Source: an uncultured Acetatifactor sp.
Lineage (GTDB): Bacteria > Bacillota > Clostridia > Lachnospirales > Lachnospiraceae
Length of the DNA: 32,537 bases
Assembly (NCBI GenBank): GCA_949840935.1
Contig: CATKXX010000033.1
Location: 1-32,537 of the forward strand
Direction of reading: 5' to 3'
Shown piece by piece: positions 18,313-25,400 of this stretch. Numbering within the stretch: the stretch's first letter is position 1; every line of letters begins with the position of its first letter. Below the pieces are notes generated by a model. The model was not told where the DNA came from. It did no database searches and worked only from the letters and a program-made list of their open reading frames with translations. The position numbers and the translations under genes were made by a program.

Positions 18313-18360
18313 AAGCCATATATGGCTTTGCGCAAGAGGGGTGTTTACACACCCTCTTGC
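18313..18360 (+). other. Palindrome plus strong hairpin between greA and the HAD-CPBP gene
   Basis: A perfect 16-bp palindrome AAGCCATATATGGCTT (18313-18328) is followed at once by a hairpin with GCAAGAGGG (18332-18340) and CCCTCTTGC (18352-18360), extended by TGT/ACA. No T-run follows, so this is not a standard terminator. It may be a leader structure of the next gene, whose Shine-Dalgarno begins 14 nt later, or a processing site. Confidence 0.5.
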
Positions 18361-18361
18361 A

Positions 18362-18377
18362 CAGCGCAGAAATGAGG
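18362..18377 (+). repeat. 16-nt translation-initiation repeat, copy 1
   Basis: CAGCGCAGAAATGAGG occurs here and again at 22461-22476 (before gltB). In both cases the GAGG acts as Shine-Dalgarno and the ATG begins exactly six nt later. The match stops at the repeat edges. Confidence 0.6.
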
Positions 18378-18383
18378 TTAAGG

Positions 18384-19886
18384 ATGAAAAAGTATTTGCT
18401 GTTTGATTTGGATGGAACATTGACGGATCCCAAGGTGGGAATCTGCACCTGTGTGCAGTACGCGCTTTCCTCCCTGGGGATTGAGGAGCCCGATCTGGAT
18501 AAGCTGGAGCCCTTTATTGGCCCGCCGTTGAAGGACAGCTTTATGAAGTATTATAATCTGACGCCGGAACAGGCCGATGAGGCGGTGGCAAAGTACAGGG
18601 AACGTTTTCAGGATACAGGCATCTTTGAAAACAGGATTTATCCCGGTATCTCTGAGATGCTTCAGCGATTCATGTCAAAGGGGATGTTCCTGGCGGTGGC
18701 ATCCAGTAAACCCACAGTCTTTGTGGATAAGATACTGGAGCACTTTAACATCAAAAGGTTTTTTAAGGTGATCGTGGGCAGCGAACTGGACGGCACGCGT
18801 GTAAATAAGGACGAAGTGGTGGAGGAAGCCTTAAAGCAGCTTTTCGGGGATCAGCCTGTGGATAAGAGCCAGGTCTACATGATCGGGGATCGGAGCTATG
18901 ATGTCGAAGGGGCGCGCAAGGCGGGAGTGGAAAGCGTCGGCGTTACATACGGCTACGGCAGCATGGAGGAGCTGAAGGAGGCGAAGGCGGATTACATCGT
19001 GCGTTCCGTGGAGGAGCTGCAGAAATTCCTGCTGCGGGGCGCGGAGGAACAGCAGCAGCTGACCCCCTTTCAGAAGGTTTGGCAGCTGTTTTTCCCCTTG
19101 CTGTTGTTTATTTTTGTGAAAGCTCTGGCGGTCAATCTCATGGGAATCGTGCTTCAGACATTAGGAAATACCATTCCTGCGGGCTCTTTCCTCTTTGTCC
19201 ATGACGAGACCGGGCAGCTGGTTGCCCTGACGGGAAATGCGGGCACCCTGATGCAGATTGCGGGCTTCCTGGCCGGCCTTGCGGCTCTCTGGAAGGTTTC
19301 GCGGCGTACCATTGGCAAGGCGGCGGACAGCATGAGGCTTTTGCATATCAAGGGCGATCCTGCGAAATGTTACCTGTTCCTCGGCTTTGCCATTGTAGGG
19401 GCGGTGCTCGGCCTCAATATGCTGCTGACTTTATCCGGGATGGCGGATAATTCCGCTGCCTATCAGGCGGTGGCCAAGGATCAGTATTCGGCGTCCATCT
19501 GGCTGGGGCTGCTGTGCTACGGTATTGTGACGCCTTATGTGGAGGAGATTTTGTTCCGGGGTATCCTATACAATTGCATGAGGCGGCGGATGAAGGTCAG
19601 TACTTCCATCTTCCTCTGTTCCATGATCTTCGGTATGTATCATATGAATACCGTGCAGGCTTTTTACGCATTCCTGATTGGCTGTATCATTGCTTATGCC
19701 TATGAATACTTTGGAAATTTCCGTATACCTGTGATCATACATATGATAGCGAATGTGCTGTCCTACTGTCTGACCTACACCAGCCTTGCTGTATCCGGCC
19801 TGGTGTGCTGGCCTGTATGTGTCGTTTTCCTGGCGGTTATGGCGGTGAGCCTGTTCCTTCTGCATAAGGAAAAGAAAATACTGTAA
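18384..19886 (+). CDS. HAD phosphatase fused to a CPBP (Abi) intramembrane protease
   Basis: A 500-aa fusion. Residues 1 to about 215 form a soluble HAD hydrolase of the phosphoglycolate phosphatase/PpaX type: FDLDGTLTD (nucleophile Asp8, Asp10), ASSKP, the Lys of VNKDEV, and GDRSYDVEGAR. Residues about 240-500 are polytopic membrane sequence with the three CPBP signatures: VEEILFRG (Glu387, Glu388, Arg392), FGMYHMN (His420) and HMIAN (His453, Asn457). CPBP proteins include the Rce1 CAAX protease and bacteriocin-immunity proteins. All catalytic residues of both halves are present, so both may be active. ATG 18384 puts the HAD motif at the usual distance from the N-terminus, with GAGG six nt upstream. 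The substrate of either half is unknown. The fusion suggests phosphatase and membrane protease act in one pathway. Confidence 0.88.
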   Translation: MKKYLLFDLDGTLTDPKVGICTCVQYALSSLGIEEPDLDKLEPFIGPPLKDSFMKYYNLTPEQADEAVAKYRERFQDTGIFENRIYPGISEMLQRFMSKGMFLAVASSKPTVFVDKILEHFNIKRFFKVIVGSELDGTRVNKDEVVEEALKQLFGDQPVDKSQVYMIGDRSYDVEGARKAGVESVGVTYGYGSMEELKEAKADYIVRSVEELQKFLLRGAEEQQQLTPFQKVWQLFFPLLLFIFVKALAVNLMGIVLQTLGNTIPAGSFLFVHDETGQLVALTGNAGTLMQIAGFLAGLAALWKVSRRTIGKAADSMRLLHIKGDPAKCYLFLGFAIVGAVLGLNMLLTLSGMADNSAAYQAVAKDQYSASIWLGLLCYGIVTPYVEEILFRGILYNCMRRRMKVSTSIFLCSMIFGMYHMNTVQAFYAFLIGCIIAYAYEYFGNFRIPVIIHMIANVLSYCLTYTSLAVSGLVCWPVCVVFLAVMAVSLFLLHKEKKIL

Positions 19887-19920
19887 TACAGGCTTCTTTG
19901 TCTGCGATTGGAGGAGGATT

Positions 19921-20724
19921 ATGAGATTCTCGGTGGTGGTAGTCTGCCTGAACCCGGGGGACAAATTAAACCGTACCCTGGACAGTGTGCTTTCCCAGAC
20001 CTGTACGGATTATGAGATTGTGGTAAAGGACGGCGGCAGCAGGGACGGTTCTGTGGAGGCTATGCGGTCAGATCCGAAAATACGTCTTTACAGGGAGAAA
20101 GACGGCGGCATTTATGAAGCCATGAATCAGGCGGTATCTTATGCGGAAGGAGATTTTGTGCTGTTTTTAAACTGCGGGGATTTCCTGCCGGACGAGAGGG
20201 TGCTGGAGCGCACATCTGCATATATAGAAAAAGAGACAGGGCGGGGTACGGATTTGTCCCGCCTGGTGCTCTATGGGGATACGATGGGGGAGAAAAACGG
20301 TGTGATGATCGTTTCCCCGCCTCATATTGACGGCTTTACCTGCTATCGGAATATTCCCTGCCATCAGGCCTGCTTTTACAGCAGAGAACTCTGCCTGGAT
20401 AAGCCTTATGATCCGAGCTTTCGGATTCGTGCGGATTATGAGCACTTTCTCTGGTGCTTTTACAAAGCCGGCGCCAGGTTTGTACACATGGATTTTGCGG
20501 CCGCATCCTATGAAGGCGGAGGGTATTCGGAGAGCAGGGAAAACCGGAAGCGGGACAGGCAGGAACACAGGACGATTACGAAGATTTACATGGGCGGATG
20601 GGAACTGCTGAAGTACAGGGCGGTGATGACCATGACTCTGGCGCCCCTGCGCAGGGCCATGGCGGAGAGCAAAGGCTTCTCCGGGGTTTACCACAGGCTG
20701 AAGAAACTGTTGTATGGAAGGTGA
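19921..20724 (+). CDS. Family 2 glycosyltransferase
   Basis: A 267-aa inverting GT-A enzyme, probably cytoplasmic, adding a sugar to a cell-surface glycan. The N-terminus reads FSVVVVCLNPGDKLNRTLDS, followed by IVVKDGGSRDGS and YREKDGGIYEAMNQ, the block typical of colanic-acid-type WcaA/WcaE-like GT2 enzymes. The metal-binding segment is LFLNCGDFLP, where relatives have LNADD. The acceptor part contains CHQACFYSRELC and RIRADYEHFLWCFYKAG. GGAGGAGG lies four nt before the start. It stands 34 nt after the HAD-CPBP gene, so both are likely read together. No other polysaccharide genes are adjacent, hence the target glycan is unknown. Glycosylation of the giant flagellin is possible but unsupported. 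Confidence 0.88.
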   Translation: MRFSVVVVCLNPGDKLNRTLDSVLSQTCTDYEIVVKDGGSRDGSVEAMRSDPKIRLYREKDGGIYEAMNQAVSYAEGDFVLFLNCGDFLPDERVLERTSAYIEKETGRGTDLSRLVLYGDTMGEKNGVMIVSPPHIDGFTCYRNIPCHQACFYSRELCLDKPYDPSFRIRADYEHFLWCFYKAGARFVHMDFAAASYEGGGYSESRENRKRDRQEHRTITKIYMGGWELLKYRAVMTMTLAPLRRAMAESKGFSGVYHRLKKLLYGR

Positions 20725-20746
20725 GAGCTGGGTATTTCTTGTTGTT

Positions 20747-20785
20747 AAAAAGGAAGCGGCTTACAGGGGTCTGGTTCCTTTTTTT
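20747..20785 (+). terminator. Probable intrinsic terminator after the glycosyltransferase gene
   Basis: AAAAAGGAA (20747-20755) pairs with TTCCTTTTT (20775-20783), followed by more T residues. The loop is 19 nt and the stem is A/T-rich, so strength is moderate. It ends the upstream operon before the promoter at 20902. Confidence 0.55.
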
Positions 20786-20901
20786 GTGGGCGGGGCAGAC
20801 GGTTTTATGCGTTTGTTGGGAGGGCTTTTTGTGCAAAATAGTTACTTTACTAGCTATTAGTATGTTGTTATCGACAAAATATAAAATAAGTATTTAAAAT
20901 A

Positions 20902-20931
20902 TGGACATTTGTCGTGTAAATGATGTATAAT
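20902..20931 (+). promoter_or_regulatory. Promoter of the tandem paralogue pair
   Basis: TGGACA (20902-20907), an 18-nt spacer, then a perfect TATAAT (20926-20931), in an AT-rich stretch. Predicted start near 20938 gives a leader of about 80 nt. The rest of 20786-20982 shows nothing else that I can support. Confidence 0.7.
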
Positions 20932-21018
20932 TTGAGACAGTGAGAACAATTATAAAAGGGTATAGGGCTAAACATCAAACTGATGCTTGGTTTACCTATA
21001 ACGGACAGGAGAAGAAGA

Positions 21019-21549
21019 ATGGAAGTAAAACAGGATTATTATGATCATCTGCATTTTGAGCTTTTCGAGACAGTGCTTCCCGGAATGCTGTATGAGGAAA
21101 ACGGTGAAGAACAGGAAGACTTTTTCCAGTATCTGCTTCAGGGCAGGGAGGAAGTGATTCAGGAGATGTACAGGGCCATGTGCGATGATGACGGAGTCCC
21201 CTATCCATATGAGGATAGCGACTTTGATGCAAAATTATTTGAGATCCAGGGCGTCAACTTTTTACAGATCATGATGCCGGAACAGCATTATGACACCGGC
21301 GGCATATTGAGAGCGTATGTCCTGTTTTCAAACCGTGATGACGGGAGCAGCGTAAAGAAGTATTTTGTGATCAGGCGGTTCGATGACGGGAGCATTTTCT
21401 CTCTGCACATAACGCCTGAGCTGAAGGGGCTTCTGGGAGAAGAAATGACAGAATGCAGCGGGGATTTGGAGGCTGAGCATATGAAGCTGGCGAGAGATTA
21501 TATCAGGCTGTTGGTGCAGGATATGCGTGCTGGAGAAACAGAAAGCTAG
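21019..21549 (+). CDS. Unknown protein, first of a tandem paralogous pair
   Basis: A 176-aa soluble, acidic protein with no signal peptide or membrane segment. I do not recognise the family. It is clearly paralogous to the next gene, with about half of aligned positions identical by eye in the C-terminal two thirds. Shared blocks are ELFE.LLP.ML, EQEDFF, VPYPY..SDF, FLQI..P, VKKYFVIRR.DDG, LHITP.LKG and LARD....VQD.RA. A helical N-terminal third is followed by what looks like an alpha/beta region around KKYFVIRR. The ATG at 21019 has AGGAG seven nt upstream; an upstream in-frame ATG at 20983 lacks one. It has its own promoter and lies between a glycosyltransferase gene and glutamate synthase, which gives no firm hint of function. 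Confidence 0.8.
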   Translation: MEVKQDYYDHLHFELFETVLPGMLYEENGEEQEDFFQYLLQGREEVIQEMYRAMCDDDGVPYPYEDSDFDAKLFEIQGVNFLQIMMPEQHYDTGGILRAYVLFSNRDDGSSVKKYFVIRRFDDGSIFSLHITPELKGLLGEEMTECSGDLEAEHMKLARDYIRLLVQDMRAGETES

Positions 21550-21669
21550 ATCTTATCCACTGCCGTTTTGCTGCCTGCAGGCGGTAACGCAGAGCGGCTT
21601 GTGCAGACGGGCCTGAGGCTGTTACTGTAGACAAGATTGCCGCCTGTGCGGCAGAATGAAAGGAAAATA

Positions 21670-22233
21670 ATGGAAAAAGAATATAACCTTTATGACTGCC
21701 TTCAGAGCGAGCTTTTTGAGATATTGCTTCCAAGAATGCTGTTTACGGGAACCAGAAAGGAGCAGGAGGACTTTTTCCGGTTTATGCTTGAGAAAAAGCA
21801 GGTCATGATTCATGATCTGTTTGAAGTATTGTGCAAAAATAATCATGTTCCCTATCCCTACAGGGCCAGTGACTTTGAAGTGGAGATGCTTGAAAGAGGC
21901 GGAATCAGCTTTTTGCAGATCCTGATCCCAAAACAACCGGAAAGCCGCAGCGACATACTGAGGGTGTATCTGCTGTTCATGGAGGGGAATGACGGGAGGT
22001 GTATTAAGAAGTATTTTGTGATCAGGCGGCTTGATGACGGGACGGTCTTTATCTTACATATAACACCCGGACTGAAGGGGATACTGGGGAAGGAGCTGAC
22101 AGACTGTTTAGGGGATATGGAAAAGGAATACCTGGAATTGGCAAGGGATTTTGTCGCGTACTGGGTTCAGGATACGCGTGCGGAAAAGAAGAAAAAGAAG
22201 AAGGGTATGAAATATAAAAAGGACAATGATTAA
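21670..22233 (+). CDS. Unknown protein, second of a tandem paralogous pair
   Basis: A 187-aa paralogue of the preceding gene, sharing all its conserved blocks (ELFEILLP, KEQEDFF, VPYPYRASDF, FLQILIP, KKYFVIRRLDDG, LHITPGLKG). It differs by a very basic C-terminal tail (KKKKKKKGMKYKK) absent from the first copy, which might bind nucleic acid or membrane. The first copy instead has an acidic end. RBS AAAGGA lies five nt before ATG 21670. The 120-nt spacer between the copies contains a TGCCGC/GCGGCA hairpin (21637-21652) but no obvious promoter. Function unknown; the family was not recognised. Confidence 0.78.
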   Translation: MEKEYNLYDCLQSELFEILLPRMLFTGTRKEQEDFFRFMLEKKQVMIHDLFEVLCKNNHVPYPYRASDFEVEMLERGGISFLQILIPKQPESRSDILRVYLLFMEGNDGRCIKKYFVIRRLDDGTVFILHITPGLKGILGKELTDCLGDMEKEYLELARDFVAYWVQDTRAEKKKKKKGMKYKKDND

Positions 22234-22258
22234 ATTGTCAGATAATCTGACAATTTAA
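22230..22258. promoter_or_regulatory. 29-bp perfect dyad upstream of the gltB promoter
   Basis: Fourteen-bp arms TTAAATTGTCAGAT and ATCTGACAATTTAA flank a single central A at 22244. It overlaps the stop codon of the preceding gene and is centred about 63 nt before the predicted gltB transcription start, the usual place for a LysR-type activator such as GltC. No T-run follows, so terminator function is less likely. The regulator is not in the window. Confidence 0.6.
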
Positions 22259-22271
22259 GAAAAAGTTTTTA

Positions 22272-22300
22272 TTTACAGATGAAGAAATTTGTTGTATAGT
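22272..22300 (+). promoter_or_regulatory. gltB promoter
   Basis: TTTACA (22272-22277), 17-nt spacer, TATAGT (22295-22300). Predicted start near 22307. An intrinsic terminator begins about four nt later. Confidence 0.7.
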
Positions 22301-22310
22301 ATTTTCATTG

Positions 22311-22354
22311 AAGACGCAATGGGGCGCAGGAGTGCCCCTATTGCGTCTTTTTTT
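22311..22354 (+). terminator. Intrinsic terminator/attenuator at the 5' end of the gltB leader
   Basis: AAGACGCAATGGGGC (22311-22325) pairs with GCCCC-t-ATTGCGTCTT (22334-22349), a 15-bp stem with one bulge, then T-run to 22354. It lies between the promoter and gltB, leaving 128 nt of leader afterwards. Either it attenuates gltB, or it ends transcripts from upstream and gltB has a promoter I missed. Confidence 0.85.
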
Positions 22355-22460
22355 GCGCGGATGAGCAGGTGATATTTTTGCGGTGTCCGGCAGGAATCGC
22401 TTTTACACGGCGCTTTGTGGCTGCGCGCTGCTGCCGCAGAGCCGCTTTTACCTCCCAGGG

Positions 22461-22476
22461 CAGCGCAGAAATGAGG
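22461..22476 (+). repeat. 16-nt translation-initiation repeat, copy 2
   Basis: Second copy of CAGCGCAGAAATGAGG (first at 18362-18377), again six nt before the ATG, here of gltB. Confidence 0.6.
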
Positions 22477-22482
22477 ATGGAT

Positions 22483-25400
22483 ATGTTTGACGTAAAAAGA
22501 GAAATTCCCCAGGCGCCCCTTTACCGGGAAGCCTTTGAACATGATAACTGCGGTATCGGCGCCTGTGTGAACATCCGGGGGCAGAAAAGCCGCGCCACCG
22601 TGGAGAACGCGCTGAAGATCGTGGAGAATCTGGAGCACAGGGCGGGCAAGGACGCGGAGGGCAAGACCGGGGACGGCGTGGGCATCCTGACCCAGATCCC
22701 CCATAAATTCTTTGCCAGGGTGTGTAAGGCCCTGGGTATTGGGATCGGCGGGGAGAGAGAGTATGGTATAGGCATGTTCTTCTTCCCCCAGGAGGAGCTG
22801 CGCCGCAACCAGGCGAAGAAAATGTTTGAGATCATTGTGGAGAAGGAAGGCCTGGAATTCCTGGGCTGGAGGGAGGTTCCCACCTTCCCCAATGTGCTGG
22901 GGCACAAGGCGGTGGAGTGTATGCCCTGTATCATGCAGGGCTTTGTAAAGAAGCCCGCCAATGTGGGAAAGGGCCTGGAATTTGACCGTAAGCTCTATAT
23001 TGCCAGGCGTCTGTTCGAGCAGTCCAGCGACGATACCTATGTGGTGTCCTTTTCCAGTCGCACCATTGTGTACAAGGGGATGTTCCTGGTGGGGCAGCTG
23101 CGGACTTTCTATGCAGACCTGCAGAGCGGGGACTATGAATCCGCCATCGCCATGGTGCACTCCCGCTTTTCCACCAACACCAACCCCAGCTGGGAGAGGG
23201 CCCACCCTAACCGGCTCATGGTGCACAATGGCGAGATCAATACCATCCGGGGCAACGCGGACAAGATGCATGCCCGGGAGGAAAATATGGAGTCCGAATA
23301 TTTAAAGGGCCATATGCACAAGGTGCTTCCCGCCATCAATAAGACGGGTTCCGATTCCGCCATGCTGGACAATACCCTGGAATTCCTGGTGATGAGCGGC
23401 ATGGATCTGCCCCTGGCGGTGATGATCGCCATTCCCGAGCCCTGGGCAAACGACAAGGCCATGTCCCAGACCAAGAGGGACTTTTATCAATACTACGCCA
23501 CCATGATGGAGCCCTGGGACGGCCCCGCCTCCATCCTGTTTTCCGACGGGGATATCATGGGGGCGGTGCTGGATCGGAACGGCCTGCGTCCTTCCCGCTA
23601 TCTGATCACGGAGGACGATACCCTGATCCTGTCCTCGGAGGTGGGAGTGCTGGAAATCGACCCGGCGAAGATCCGGGTAAAGGAGCGGCTGCGCCCGGGG
23701 AAGATGCTGCTGGTGGACACGGTACAGGGCAAGGTGGTGACGGACGGGGAGCTGAAGGAAAAATACGCATCCCGGCAGCCCTACGGCGAATGGCTGGACA
23801 ATAATCTGGTCTTCCTGAAGGATTTAAACATCCCCAATCTGCGGGTGCCGGAGTACACCCATGAGGAGCGCCAGCGGATGCAGAAGGCCTTCGGCTACAC
23901 CTACGACGAGTTAAAGACCAGCATCCTTCCCATGGCGAAAAACGGCGGCGAGGCCATTGCCGCCATGGGCGTGGACACACCCCTTCCCGTGTTGAGCAGG
24001 ACGCATCATCCTCTGTTCCACTATTTTAAGCAGCTGTTCGCCCAGGTGACCAACCCGCCCATCGATGCCATCCGGGAGGAAATTGTGACCTCCACCACCG
24101 TGTACATCGGTACAGAGGGAAATATATTAAAGGAAATCCCCGGGAACTGTAACATGCTGCGGGTGAACAATCCCATCCTGACGAACACGGATTTGTTAAA
24201 GATCAAGAATATGAAGGCCGAGGGCTTCCGGGTGGAGGTTGTCCCCATCACCTATTATAAGAATACCAGCCTGGAGCGGGCCATCGACCGGCTGTATGTG
24301 GAGGTGGACAGGGCGTACCGGGACGGCGTGAATATCCTGATCCTCTCCGACCGGGGCGTGGACGAGAACCATGTGCCCATCCCCTCCCTGCTGGCGGTGT
24401 CCGCCCTGAACCAGTATCTGGTGCGCACGAAAAAGAGAACCAGGGTGGCGCTGATCCTGGAGTCCGGGGAACCCAGGGAGGTACATCACTTTGCCACCCT
24501 GCTGGGCTACGGCGCCTGCGCCATCAACCCTTACCTGGCCCAGGAGAGTATCCGGGAGCTGATCGACAACCATATGCTGGATAAGGACTATTACGCGGCG
24601 GTGAACGACTATAATAACGCGGTTCTCCATGGCATTGTAAAGATCGCCTCCAAGATGGGTATCAGCACCATCCAGTCCTATCAGGGCTCCCAGATTTTCG
24701 AGGCCATCGGCATTGCGCCGGAGGTCATAAACAAATATTTCTGCAATACGGTGAGCCGTGTGGGTGGAATCACTTTAAAGGATATTGAGGCCCAGGTGGA
24801 TGAGCTCCACTCCATGGCCTTCGACCCCCTGGGGCTGGGAAACGACCTGACTCTGGACAGCCCCGGCCATCACAAGGCCAGGAGCGGCGGGGATGAGCAT
24901 TTATACAACCCGGCCACCATCCATATGCTCCAGGAATCCACCAGACGCGGGGATTATAACATGTTCAAGCAGTACACCGCCATGGTGAACGATGAAACCT
25001 GCGTCAGGAACCTGAGAGGGCTGCTGGACTTTCACTACCCGAAGAAGGGGATTGACATAGAGCAGGTGGAACCGGTGGAGTCCATTGTCACCCGGTTTAA
25101 GACCGGGGCCATGTCCTACGGCTCCATCTCCAAGGAGGCCCATGAGACCATGGCTATCGCCATGAACCGGCTTCACGGGAAAAGCAACTCCGGAGAGGGC
25201 GGGGAGGAGCCGGAAAGGCTGACCGTGGGCTCTGACGGGCTGAACCGCTGCTCCGCCATCAAACAGGTGGCCAGCGGGCGCTTCGGCGTCACCAGCCGCT
25301 ATCTGGTCAGCGCAAAGGAGATACAGATTAAGATGGCCCAGGGCGCGAAGCCCGGCGAGGGAGGGCATCTGCCCGGGGGAAAGGTATACCCCTGGATTGC

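Noticed and set aside
20714..20860. A 48-codon plus-strand frame overlapping the end of the glycosyltransferase gene
   Set aside because: It has no ribosome binding site, runs through the terminator-like hairpin and has no recognisable features.
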